DNA of 64,000 nucleotides from an uncultured Oscillospiraceae bacterium. GTDB lineage: Bacteria > Bacillota > Clostridia > Oscillospirales > Oscillospiraceae. Positions 1 through 7,040 of the stretch are shown here, piece by piece. The notes below the pieces were generated by a model. That model was not told the origin of the DNA and ran no database searches. It saw only the letters and a list, made by a program, of their open reading frames with translations. Position 1 is the stretch's first letter. Each line of letters begins with the position of its first letter. Made by a program: the position numbers and the translations under genes. The DNA lies in NCBI GenBank assembly GCA_934646185.1, contig CAKUEH010000009.1, forward strand, positions 1 through 64,000, written 5' to 3'.

Positions 1-152
1 CCTTGCCGCGCCCCGCGCGGTAAGGGGAGGTGGCATTTTCGAAGAAAATGACGGAGGGGATTTGGTGTAGATTTCAGAGCACTCCGGAATTTGTGGGGTT
101 CGAATCCCCTCAGGCCCTTCGGGCCAGCTCCCCTTGTGCCCAAGGGGAGCCT
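1..152 (+). repeat. A-type intergenic repeat, copy A1a (left end cut by window)
   Basis: First of two tandem copies (period 179 bp). Visible parts in order: right arm of hairpin I (ends in AAGGGGAGG), hairpin II (34-50, CATTTTC/GAAAATG with GAA loop), long-range stem III (54-62 GAGGGGATT with 103-111 AATCCCCTC), hairpin IV (GGCCC/GGGCC around TTC) and hairpin V (CTCCCCTTG with CAAGGGGAG). No coding content. Confidence 0.9.
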
Positions 153-170
153 CGGGGGATGCGCGTATCC

Positions 171-333
171 AAAGCCTCCCCTTGCCGCGCCCCGCGCGGT
201 AAGGGGAGGTGGCATTTTCGAAGAAAATGACGGAGGGGATTTGGTGTAGATTTCAGGGCACTCCGGAATTTGTGGGGTTCGAATCCCCTCAGGCCCTTCG
301 GGCCAGCTCCCCTTGTGCCCAAGGGGAGCCTTT
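171..333 (+). repeat. A-type intergenic repeat, copy A1b (full length)
   Basis: Complete copy with all five stems, nearly identical to A1a, so the pair is a recent tandem duplication. It ends about 30 bp before the promoter of the HD-domain/mnmA operon. Confidence 0.9.
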
Positions 334-363
334 GGCATTTGCGGCCGAATCAGACACTTTGTC

Positions 364-392
364 TGTACACCGGCGTCGATCTGTGGTATAAT
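364..392 (+). promoter_or_regulatory. Predicted promoter of HD gene-mnmA-Rrf2 operon
   Basis: TGTACA (364-369), 17-bp spacer, perfect TATAAT (387-392) with an extended TGG just upstream. It lies 37 bp before the first start codon and just after repeat A1b. Confidence 0.65.
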
Positions 393-428
393 GATTTGAT
401 AAAATTGATTCAATCAGGAGGCAGAATT

Positions 429-992
429 ATGATCCCGAGCAAGGAGCAGGCGTGGGACCTGCTGTGTGCATACAATGAGGGCGAATTCCATCGGCTGCAC
501 GCGCGCATCGTGGGCGATGTGATGCGGTATTTTGCTGTCGAGCTCGGCTATGCCGGCGAGGCGGATTTCTGGCAGACCGTCGGCATTCTGCACGATCTGG
601 ACTTTGAGCAGTATCCCGAGCAGCACTGCACGAAGGAAGCGCAGATCCTGCGCGAACAGGGCGTGGACGAGCGGATTGTCCACGCTGTCGTCAGCCACGG
701 CTACATGCTCACCGTCGACGTGCAGCCGGAGCACCAGATGGAAAAGGTGCTCTACGCCACGGACGAGCTGACCGGCCTCATCGGCGCGGTCGTGCGCATG
801 CTGCCGACGAAGAGCGTGCAGGATCTGCAGCTCAAGTCCCTCAAGAAGAAATTCAAGGATAAGAAATTCGCCGCCGGCTGCTCGCGCGAGGTCATCGAAC
901 GCGGCGCGGACATGCTCGGCTGGAGTCTCGATGAGCTGATGGAGCGCACGATCGCCGCCATGCAGGCGTCCCCGGCTGCCAATGAAAACTGA
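429..992 (+). CDS. HD-domain protein (predicted phosphohydrolase)
   Basis: Predicted soluble 187-residue HD-superfamily protein; members are metal-dependent phosphohydrolases acting on nucleotides or nucleic acids. Visible metal-ligand pattern: His24, the His55-Asp56 doublet in ILHDLDF, and Asp112 in ATDEL. The C-terminal part is lysine-rich (KSLKKKFKDKK). The substrate cannot be read from the sequence. The start is ATG 429, preceded by CAGGAGG; the frame is open further upstream but lacks a ribosome binding site there. The gene overlaps mnmA by 11 bp and is first in its operon, so a link to tRNA metabolism is possible but only inferred from position. Confidence 0.85.
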   Translation: MIPSKEQAWDLLCAYNEGEFHRLHARIVGDVMRYFAVELGYAGEADFWQTVGILHDLDFEQYPEQHCTKEAQILREQGVDERIVHAVVSHGYMLTVDVQPEHQMEKVLYATDELTGLIGAVVRMLPTKSVQDLQLKSLKKKFKDKKFAAGCSREVIERGADMLGWSLDELMERTIAAMQASPAANEN

Positions 993-2070
993 AAAGGTAC
1001 TGGTCGCCATGTCTGGCGGCGTGGATTCCTCCGTCGCGGCCAAGCTGCTGACGGACGCGGGCTTTTCGTGCGTCGGCTGCACGATGAAGCTCTACGATAA
1101 CGAGGACGCGGGCATTCCGAAGGCGAACACCTGCTGCTCGCTCGACGATGTGGAGGACGCGCGCAGCGTCGCCTATCGCCTCGGCATGCCGTATTACGTC
1201 TTTAACCTCAAGGATAAATTCGCCGAGTGCGTCATCGACCGCTTCGTAGACGCCTACGAGCACGGCATTACCCCGAACCCCTGCATCGACTGCAACCGCT
1301 ATCTGAAATTCGACAAGCTGTTTGAGCGCGCCGACATCATGGGCTGCCGCTATATCGCCACGGGGCACTATGCCCGCGTCGAACGGGATGGGGAGCGGTA
1401 CGTCCTCAAAAAGGCGCTGGACGAGACGAAGGATCAGAGCTATGTGCTCTACGATCTGACACAGGAGACGCTTGCGCGGGTCAAATTCCCGCTTGGGGGC
1501 CTGCGCAAGACCGAGGCGCGCAAAATTGCCGCCGAGGCCGGTCTCATCAACGCCCGCAAGCACGACAGCCAGGACATCTGCTTTGTTCCGGACGGCGATT
1601 ACGCGAAGGTCATCGAGACCCGCACCGGAAAGACGCCCGAACCCGGCCCGTTCCTCGACCTGGACGGCCGCGTCGTCGGCACGCACCGCGGCATCATCCA
1701 CTATACCGTCGGCCAGCGCCGGGGTCTGCGCATGCCGTCGGACGGGAAAATTTACGTTGTGAAAATTCTGCCGGAGCAGAACGCCGTCGTCGTCGGCCCG
1801 AATGAGGCGCTGTTTACGAGAGAGTGCCTTGTATTCAATATGCACTGGATCTCCGGCGAAGCGCCCGCGCTCCCGTTCCGGTGCAGCGCGAAGACGCGCT
1901 ACCGGCAGCCAGAGCAGCCCTGCACGGTCTATCCGGCAGGGGAGGGAGGCGTCCGCCTCGTCTTCGACGAGCCGCTGCGCGCCATCACGCCGGGCCAGTC
2001 CGCCGTGCTCTATGACGGAGACACCGTCCTCGGCGGCGGCATCATCGCGAGGGAGGAAACTGCATGCTGA
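982..2070 (+). CDS. mnmA: tRNA-specific 2-thiouridylase MnmA
   Basis: Cytoplasmic enzyme that puts sulfur on U34 of tRNA(Lys/Glu/Gln), using ATP to adenylate the uridine and a persulfide relay for sulfur. The 362-residue length is typical. The PP-loop SGGVDSS is at residues 11-17; the two catalytic cysteines are Cys101 (NPCIDCN) and Cys200 (SQDICFV). It starts inside the end of the HD gene and overlaps the Rrf2 regulator by 7 bp, so the three are one translationally coupled operon. In many Clostridia mnmA sits beside iscS/iscU; here no sulfur-donor gene is adjacent. Confidence 0.97.
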   Translation: MKTEKVLVAMSGGVDSSVAAKLLTDAGFSCVGCTMKLYDNEDAGIPKANTCCSLDDVEDARSVAYRLGMPYYVFNLKDKFAECVIDRFVDAYEHGITPNPCIDCNRYLKFDKLFERADIMGCRYIATGHYARVERDGERYVLKKALDETKDQSYVLYDLTQETLARVKFPLGGLRKTEARKIAAEAGLINARKHDSQDICFVPDGDYAKVIETRTGKTPEPGPFLDLDGRVVGTHRGIIHYTVGQRRGLRMPSDGKIYVVKILPEQNAVVVGPNEALFTRECLVFNMHWISGEAPALPFRCSAKTRYRQPEQPCTVYPAGEGGVRLVFDEPLRAITPGQSAVLYDGDTVLGGGIIAREETAC

Positions 2071-2480
2071 TCTCATCCATGGGCCGCTACGCCGTCCTGA
2101 CCCTGCTGGATCTGGCGGAGCACCGCGGCAGCTTCATCCCCGTGCGGCAGATCGCCGAACGGCAGGAGCTCTCGCAGAAATATCTCGAGCGCATCCTGCG
2201 CACGCTGGCGGCGCAGGGACTGGTCGAGGGTACGCACGGCAAGGGCGGCGGCTATCGCCTCTCGCGCGAGCCGTCCGACTATTCGCTCGGCGAGATCCTC
2301 CGCGCCGCGGACGGCTCGTTGTCCTGCCTCGGCGCGAACGCGCAGCTCACGCCCTGCGAGGCATCCTCCGGCCTGTCCGCCGTCTGGAAGCAGCTCGACG
2401 AGAAGATCGCCGCCTGCCTCGATTCCATCCCCCTCTCCAGCCTGACCACTGCCGACGCGGCAGACGAATACGTGATCTGA
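2064..2480 (+). CDS. Rrf2-family transcriptional regulator
   Basis: 138-residue winged-helix regulator of the Rrf2 group (IscR, CymR, NsrR relatives). The opening MLISSMGRYAVLTLLDLA and the recognition region SQKYLERILRTLAAQGLV are typical, as is the GGGYRL wing. Two cysteines (Cys88 and Cys98) lie where IscR and NsrR carry three Fe-S ligands, so cluster binding is possible but the usual three-Cys set is incomplete. The start at ATG 2064 lies within the mnmA stop region and is served by GGGAGGA; it matches the family N-terminus better than the ATG at 2079. Likely target: sulfur or Fe-S genes, perhaps its own operon. Confidence 0.93.
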   Translation: MLISSMGRYAVLTLLDLAEHRGSFIPVRQIAERQELSQKYLERILRTLAAQGLVEGTHGKGGGYRLSREPSDYSLGEILRAADGSLSCLGANAQLTPCEASSGLSAVWKQLDEKIAACLDSIPLSSLTTADAADEYVI

Positions 2481-2487
2481 CCGGATC

Positions 2488-2585
2488 CAAGGCTCCCCTT
2501 GGGCCCGAGGGGCCAAAAGGGGTAGGAACGCTGTCAGCGAAGCTGACTGAGGGGATTCGAACGCAGCAAATTTCAGAGCACCTCG
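2488..2585 (-). repeat. A-type repeat, copy A2 (partial)
   Basis: Reverse-oriented half copy: hairpin V (interrupted by extra bases), hairpin IV of the GTCAGC/GCTGAC type, one arm of stem III (GAGGGGATT) and the following TTCGAACG. Hairpins I and II are missing. Repeat B1 follows 17 bp later. Confidence 0.8.
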
Positions 2586-2602
2586 ACATACGCACAATCT
2601 TG

Positions 2603-2702
2603 GTAGGGGCGGACGACTCTGTCCGCCCGCAGAACAAATCGATTTTTCGGGATTTCATGCGAATTCATAACTTTTTGGGCCGACAGAGTCGTCGGCCCCT
2701 AC
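2603..2702 (+). repeat. B-type repeat, copy B1
   Basis: 100-bp element bounded by GTAGGGGC and GCCCCTAC. The left palindrome pairs GGGCGGAC with GTCCGCCC; the right one pairs GGGCCGAC with GTCGGCCC. The roughly 45-bp core between them contains the conserved GCGAATTC. Confidence 0.9.
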
Positions 2703-2735
2703 AGACTGCTGTGCAGATCTTCAAGCATACCAAAG

Positions 2736-2768
2736 CCACGCAGCCGTCCGGCTGCGTGGTTTCTTCTT
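2736..2768 (+). terminator. Intrinsic terminator
   Basis: Perfect 10-bp stem CCACGCAGCC/GGCTGCGTGG (2736-2745 with 2750-2759), 4-nt loop, then TTTCTTCTT. It probably ends transcription coming from the mnmA-Rrf2 operon. Confidence 0.85.
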
Positions 2769-2777
2769 AACAGACCC

Positions 2778-2811
2778 TTAACACGACGGACTTTTTCTTT
2801 TATGCTATTAT
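2778..2811 (+). promoter_or_regulatory. Predicted promoter of the KdpD-like/KdpE-like pair
   Basis: TTAACA (2778-2783), 17 bp, TATGCT (2801-2806); alternatively an extended -10, TGC-TATTAT, at 2803-2811. It lies 18 bp or more upstream of the kinase start. Confidence 0.5.
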
Positions 2812-2828
2812 ATACTGGGTGAGGATCG

Positions 2829-3959
2829 ATGGATATGATGCGAAATACAAAAGACCAGACCTTCTGGGGCCGCCTGCGGCAGGTGTTTCCGCTCTCCTGG
2901 CGTGACTGCGGCGTGTGCTTCGGCATACTGGCGGCAGCGGCGCTGCTGTGCGCGCTGCTGCGGATGATCGATACGTCCGACGTGTACGTCGCGCTGATCT
3001 TCGAATGCGCGGTCGTGCTCGTCTCGCGCTTTACCGACGGATATCTGTTCGGCCTGCTGGCCTCCGTGATCGGTGTCGTGGGCGTGAACTGGATCTTTAC
3101 ATATCCCTATATGCAGCTGAACTTTACCATTTCCGGGTATCCGCTGACGTTCCTCGTTATGCTGGCCGTCTCCGTCGTGGTCGGTACGCTGACCACCCAG
3201 ATCAAGCAGCAGGAAAAGCTCCGCGCGGAGGCAGAGAAGGAAAAAATGCGCGGCAATCTCCTGCGCGCTGTCTCCCATGATATCCGCACGCCCCTGACCG
3301 CTATCGTCGGCGGCATCGACGCGATCCTGGAAAGCGGCGACCAGATCTCGCCGGAAACGCGAGAAAATCTGCTGGAAAACATGCGCGACGAATCCAACTG
3401 GCTCATCGGCGTGGTGGAAAATCTGCTGTCTGTCACGCGCATGTCCGGCGCGTCGAACATCAAGAAGGAGCTGGAGGCAGGCGAGGAGGTCCTCGGCGCG
3501 GCCGCCATGAAATTCAACCGGCATTATCCCGCGATCGAGGTCCGCATCACCGCGCCCGATGAGCTGCTCATGATCCCGATGGACATCATTCTCATCGAAC
3601 AGGTGCTCATCAACCTGATGGAAAACGCCGTCCAGCACGGCAAAACGACCACGAAGATCGAACTGCGGCTGAAGAGCGCCAACGGTCTTGCTGTTTTCGA
3701 GGTCGCGGATAACGGCTGCGGCATTGAAAAGGAGCTTCTGCCGCACCTGTTCGACGGCTATCTCACCCGCGATCAGGAGGAGATCTCCGACCAGCGGCGC
3801 AATATGGGCATCGGCCTGTCCGTCTGCATGTCCATCGTGCAGGCGCACGGCGGCACGATGCGCGCAAGGAACCGGAAAAAAGGCGGCGCTCTGCTGCAAT
3901 TTACATTGCCATTGGAGGAAAACAGCCATGAATATCAAAGAGAAGGTTCTTCTGATTGA
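2829..3959 (+). CDS. KdpD-like membrane sensor histidine kinase (short form)
   Basis: 376-residue kinase. A multi-helix membrane block of the DUF4118 type found in KdpD (about residues 28-120) is followed by a coiled linker, the HisKA box with phospho-acceptor His150 (AVSHDIRTPL), and a HATPase domain with N box NLMENAVQH and G boxes DNGCGIE and GIGLSV. The cytoplasmic KdpD and USP domains of full-length KdpD are absent. The partner response regulator overlaps its end by 32 bp. No kdpFABC potassium pump is nearby, so the signal and target are open. Confidence 0.9.
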   Translation: MDMMRNTKDQTFWGRLRQVFPLSWRDCGVCFGILAAAALLCALLRMIDTSDVYVALIFECAVVLVSRFTDGYLFGLLASVIGVVGVNWIFTYPYMQLNFTISGYPLTFLVMLAVSVVVGTLTTQIKQQEKLRAEAEKEKMRGNLLRAVSHDIRTPLTAIVGGIDAILESGDQISPETRENLLENMRDESNWLIGVVENLLSVTRMSGASNIKKELEAGEEVLGAAAMKFNRHYPAIEVRITAPDELLMIPMDIILIEQVLINLMENAVQHGKTTTKIELRLKSANGLAVFEVADNGCGIEKELLPHLFDGYLTRDQEEISDQRRNMGIGLSVCMSIVQAHGGTMRARNRKKGGALLQFTLPLEENSHEYQREGSSD

Positions 3960-4635
3960 GGACGAGCGGACGATCCGCAGCTTTATGCAGGCGATCCTGA
4001 CGGCCAACGGCTATGATGTGCTCATGGCCGGTACAGGCGCGATGGCGGACACCATGATCTCGTCGCACTGTCCGGATATCATCATTCTGGATCTCGGGCT
4101 GCCGGACATGGACGGTATGACGATCCTCCGGAATGTCCGGAAGTGGTCAAAGGTCCCCATTCTGGTCGTGTCCGCCCGCAGCCACGAGCGCGACAAGGTC
4201 GAGGCGCTTGACGCGGGCGCGGACGATTATCTGACCAAGCCCTTCGGCACCGAAGAGTTGCTCGCACGCATCCGCGCGGCCGTCCGCCACACCAGAACGC
4301 CGGACGGCGCGGCCTCCGTCGCGAATTCCGGCGTGTTCACCGCCGGAGAGCTGACTATCGACTATGGCAAGCACCGCGTCTATATCGCGGGCTGCGATGC
4401 CAATCTGACGCAGAACGAATATAAGCTCGTCGCCCTGCTCGGCCTGCACGCGGGCAAGGTGCTGACGTATGATTACCTCATCAAGGAGCTCTGGGGCCCC
4501 AGCGCCCGCAGCGACAACCAGATCCTGCGCGTCAACATGGCGAATATCCGCCGCAAGATCGAAAAAAACCCCGCCCAGCCCGCCTACATCTTCACCGAAG
4601 CCGGCGTCGGCTACCGCATGGTCGAGGGCGATTGA
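3928..4635 (+). CDS. KdpE-like response regulator (OmpR/PhoB family)
   Basis: 235 residues. Receiver domain with acidic pocket Glu11-Asp12, phospho-acceptor Asp55 (IILDLGLPD) and Lys104 (YLTKPF), then an OmpR-type winged helix ending RKIEKNPAQPAYIFTEAG. The start is ATG 3928, with TTGGAGGA upstream, inside the 3' end of the kinase gene; the frame runs open further upstream only as a shadow of the kinase. It is co-translated with the kinase. The sequence is closest to KdpE, but the regulon cannot be read here. Confidence 0.93.
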   Translation: MNIKEKVLLIEDERTIRSFMQAILTANGYDVLMAGTGAMADTMISSHCPDIIILDLGLPDMDGMTILRNVRKWSKVPILVVSARSHERDKVEALDAGADDYLTKPFGTEELLARIRAAVRHTRTPDGAASVANSGVFTAGELTIDYGKHRVYIAGCDANLTQNEYKLVALLGLHAGKVLTYDYLIKELWGPSARSDNQILRVNMANIRRKIEKNPAQPAYIFTEAGVGYRMVEGD

Positions 4636-4673
4636 GCCTGCTTTTCTGCGGGTCACTGCCGAAGGCGCGCGAA

Positions 4674-4842
4674 AGAGGCTCCCCTTGGAAGGGGAGCTGT
4701 CAGCGAAGCTGACTGAGAGGTCGCTGGCGCAGTAGATATTACGGATTCGCCGAAAATCAGCGTGAAGTCTGCGGCATTCTGCTGCGTGACCTCTCCGACT
4801 CGGCTTCGCCGAGCCACCTCCCCTTTGCAAAGGGGAGGCTTG
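4674..4842 (-). repeat. A-type repeat, copy A3 (full length, divergent stems)
   Basis: Uninterrupted reverse-oriented copy whose stems differ from A1 by paired changes. Hairpin II is CTCGGC/GCCGAG (4799-4813) instead of CATTTTC/GAAAATG. Stem III is GAGAGGTC (4715-4722) with GACCTCTC (4788-4795) instead of GAGGGGATT with AATCCCCTC. The two outer hairpins (V at the left, I at the right) are intact. Apart from this repeat and the terminator at 4907-4948, the gap 4636-5020 holds only the flavoprotein promoter. Confidence 0.88.
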
Positions 4843-4906
4843 GGCGCGTTCGGTTCCTACAGTGATAGTGTACTCTGTACTGCCTCAAAATAGTTTTTAA
4901 CCTGCT

Positions 4907-4948
4907 AGCCGCCGCTTTCCCAAACCGGGAAAGCGGCGGCTGTTTCCG
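4907..4948 (+). terminator. Strong hairpin, probable terminator
   Basis: Perfect 15-bp stem AGCCGCCGCTTTCCC/GGGAAAGCGGCGGCT (4907-4921 with 4927-4941) and a 5-nt loop. Only a short T run follows (GTTTCC), so it may be a processing or mRNA-end structure rather than a full terminator. Confidence 0.6.
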
Positions 4949-4962
4949 CTCTGCTGTTCCGC

Positions 4963-4991
4963 TTGCTTTTTTTCTGGAACTGTGGTATGAA
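4963..4991 (+). promoter_or_regulatory. Predicted promoter of the flavodoxin-like gene
   Basis: TTGCTT (4963-4968), 17 bp, TATGAA (4986-4991) with extended TGG. It lies 30 bp upstream of the start codon. Confidence 0.6.
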
Positions 4992-5020
4992 AGAAGAAAA
5001 CAGATCAGGAGGGATCTTCT

Positions 5021-5644
5021 ATGAAAGTCATGCTTGTAAACGGCAGCCCGCATGAGTACGGCTGCACTGACGCTGCGCTGCGCGAGGTCGCTTCGGCGCT
5101 GAACGCGGACGGGATCGACGCGGAAATCTTCTGGATCGGCAACACGCCCATTGGCGGCTGCATCGCCTGCGGCGGGTGCTCGAAGGCGGGCAAATGCGTC
5201 TTCGGCGGCTCGGTCAACGAGTTTGCGGAAAAGGCGAAGGCCGCGGACGGCTTCGTGTTCGGAACGCCGGTCCACTACGCGGCGGCCTCCGGCAATATGA
5301 CCGCGTTCATGGACCGTCTGTTCTATTCCGCGCCGAAGGAGACGTTCTGTCGGAAGCCCGCCGCCGTGATCACCTCCGCCCGCCGCGCGGGCACGACGGC
5401 GGCCTATGAGCAGCTGCTCAAATACCCCGGCATCACGGAAATGCCCATCGTCTCGTCCTGCTACTGGAACAATGTCCACGGCTCCTGCGCCGAGGACGTG
5501 CAGAAGGATGAAGAGGGCGTGCGCATCATGCGCGTGCTGGGGCACAATATGGCGTGGCTGCTGCGCTGCATCGAGGCCGGCAGGGCCGCGGGCGTTCCCG
5601 ACCCGCGCAAGGAGCCGCTGGCGCGGACGAATTTTATCCGGTAA
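5021..5644 (+). CDS. Flavodoxin-family FMN-binding oxidoreductase
   Basis: 207-residue flavodoxin-fold protein of the NADPH-dependent FMN reductase/iron-sulfur flavoprotein type. The FMN phosphate loop is NGSPHEYGCTDAAL near the N-terminus. The cysteine-rich segment GGCIACGGC...GKC resembles the cluster motif of iron-sulfur flavoproteins. Later FMN-ring contacts fit FGTPVHYAAASGNMTAFMDR. Predicted to be a cytoplasmic electron carrier or reductase of unknown substrate. RBS AGGAGGG precedes ATG 5021. The choloylglycine hydrolase follows 47 bp downstream, so the two may be co-transcribed. Confidence 0.88.
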   Translation: MKVMLVNGSPHEYGCTDAALREVASALNADGIDAEIFWIGNTPIGGCIACGGCSKAGKCVFGGSVNEFAEKAKAADGFVFGTPVHYAAASGNMTAFMDRLFYSAPKETFCRKPAAVITSARRAGTTAAYEQLLKYPGITEMPIVSSCYWNNVHGSCAEDVQKDEEGVRIMRVLGHNMAWLLRCIEAGRAAGVPDPRKEPLARTNFIR

Positions 5645-5691
5645 GCGCTGCACAAACTAACGCGACACAAGATTGAAGGGAGTGCAGTACC

Positions 5692-6672
5692 ATGTGTACC
5701 GCGATCACGTATCAGACCCGGCAGCTTTATTTCGGCCGGACGCTGGACTATGAATGCAGCTACGGCGAACAGGTGACGATCACGCCGCGGAATTACCCGT
5801 TCGACTTCCGCCACGCGGGGCCGGTGCATGCGCACTATGCCATCATCGGCATGGCGCACGTGGCGGACGGGTATCCGCTCTATTATGACGCCGTCAACGA
5901 GAAGGGCCTGTGCATGGCGGGGCTGAATTTTGTCGGAAACGCTGTGTACGCGCAGCCGGAGGCGGGCAGGACGAACATCGCGCAGTTTGAGCTCATCCCA
6001 TGGCTGCTGGGCCGCTGCGCGACCGCCGCGCAGGCGCGGGAAGAACTGAACCGGCTCAATCTGACCGGAACGCCGTTCAGCGCCGCTCTGCCCGCCGCGC
6101 AGCTGCACTGGCTGCTCGCCGACGAAACGGAGGCGCTCACGGTCGAATCGACCGCGGACGGCCTGCGCGTGTATGACAACCCCGTCGGCGTGCTGACCAA
6201 CAACCCGCCGTTTGAGCAGCAGCTGTTCAACCTGAACAATTACAGGCAGCTCTCGCCCGGACAGCCGGAAAACCGCCTTTCGGAGGCGCTGCCGCTGCAG
6301 CTCTACAGCCGGGGCATGGGCGCGCTGGGCCTGCCGGGCGATCTGTCGTCCATGTCGCGCTTCGTCCGCGCGGCGTTCACGAGGCTGAACGCCGTCTGCG
6401 ACGGCACGGAGCAGGGGAGCGTGAGCCAGTTTTTCCACATCCTCGGCGCCGTGGAGCAGCAGCGCGGCTGCTGCGAGGTGACGGAGGGGCAGTACGAGCG
6501 CACGATCTATACCTCCTGCTGCAATGCTGCCAGCGGCGTCTATTATTATTCCACGTATGACAACCGCTGCCTCACAGCGGTCGGCCTGCACCGGGAAAAC
6601 CTCGACGGCAGCGCCCTCATTGCCTATCCGCTCGTGACCGAACAGCAGCTCCTCTGGCAGAATGGCCGATGA
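5692..6672 (+). CDS. bsh: Choloylglycine hydrolase (bile salt hydrolase type)
   Basis: 326-residue Ntn-hydrolase of the linear-amide C-N hydrolase family. The new N-terminus after Met removal is the nucleophile Cys2 (MCTAI). The active-site set seen in bile salt hydrolases is present: Arg16 and Asp19 (GRTLDYE), Asn79 (GLNF), Asn170/171 (LTNNPP) and Arg223 (GDLSSMSRFVRAAF). Such enzymes cut glycine or taurine from conjugated bile acids; penicillin V acylases are the close alternative. The GLNF...SSMSRF context and the full residue set favour bile salt hydrolase. No signal peptide, so it is cytoplasmic. RBS GGGAG lies 9 bp upstream. Confidence 0.92.
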   Translation: MCTAITYQTRQLYFGRTLDYECSYGEQVTITPRNYPFDFRHAGPVHAHYAIIGMAHVADGYPLYYDAVNEKGLCMAGLNFVGNAVYAQPEAGRTNIAQFELIPWLLGRCATAAQAREELNRLNLTGTPFSAALPAAQLHWLLADETEALTVESTADGLRVYDNPVGVLTNNPPFEQQLFNLNNYRQLSPGQPENRLSEALPLQLYSRGMGALGLPGDLSSMSRFVRAAFTRLNAVCDGTEQGSVSQFFHILGAVEQQRGCCEVTEGQYERTIYTSCCNAASGVYYYSTYDNRCLTAVGLHRENLDGSALIAYPLVTEQQLLWQNGR

Positions 6673-6677
6673 AACGC

Positions 6678-6706
6678 AAAAGGCTCCCCTTTTCAGGGGA
6701 GCACTT
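6678..6706 (-). repeat. A-type repeat, copy A4 (hairpin V only)
   Basis: An isolated terminal hairpin (AGGCTCCCC with GGGGAGC) immediately after the hydrolase stop. It abuts repeat B2 and may act as a transcript end. Confidence 0.6.
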
Positions 6707-6850
6707 GTAGGGGCCGATGCCCATCTTCGGCACTAAGAGCTACGCGATGCGCGGTTGCGCCTCGAAACTAGCCTGCGGGCATCGCATCGGCCCATTGGGA
6801 AGCTGCGAATTCGCTGAAGATTTCCGAAGAATCGGTGCGTCCTGCTGATG
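6707..6850 (-). repeat. B-type repeat, copy B2 (long arm, truncated)
   Basis: Starts GTAGGGGCCGATGCCC. The palindrome arm carries a loop of roughly 70 bp shared, in reverse complement, with copy B8 at 53523-53626. It continues into the conserved core (GCGAATTCGCTGAAGATTTCCGA) but lacks the second terminal palindrome. Confidence 0.8.
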
Positions 6851-6856
6851 AAGCAC

Positions 6857-7024
6857 AAAAGGCTCCCCTTGGGCACAAGGGGAGCTGTCAGCGCAGCTGA
6901 CTGAGGGGATTCGAACGTAACAGATTTCGGAGCACTCTGAACCCTGCACCAAATCCCCTCCGTCATTTTCTTCGAAAATGCCACCTCCCCTTACCGCGCG
7001 GGGCGCGGCAAGGGGAGGCTTTTT
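6857..7024 (-). repeat. A-type repeat, copy A5 (full length)
   Basis: Full reverse-oriented copy: hairpin V, hairpin IV of the GTCAGC/GCTGAC type, stem III (GAGGGGATT with AATCCCCTC), hairpin II and hairpin I. It lies directly downstream of the convergent surface-protein gene. Confidence 0.9.
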
Positions 7025-7040
7025 ATGCTTTTGTAATGGA

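Noticed and set aside
95..115. T-arm-like sequence considered as a tRNA pseudogene or attachment site
   Set aside because: No acceptor, D or anticodon arm around it, and it recurs as a fixed part of the A elements; reported only as a weak observation.
30..391. Short open frames inside the A1 tandem copies
   Set aside because: The frames run through hairpins, are duplicated with the repeat and change frame between copies; not proteins.
892..2076. 394-codon minus-strand frame over mnmA
   Set aside because: Shadow of mnmA; no motif or RBS.
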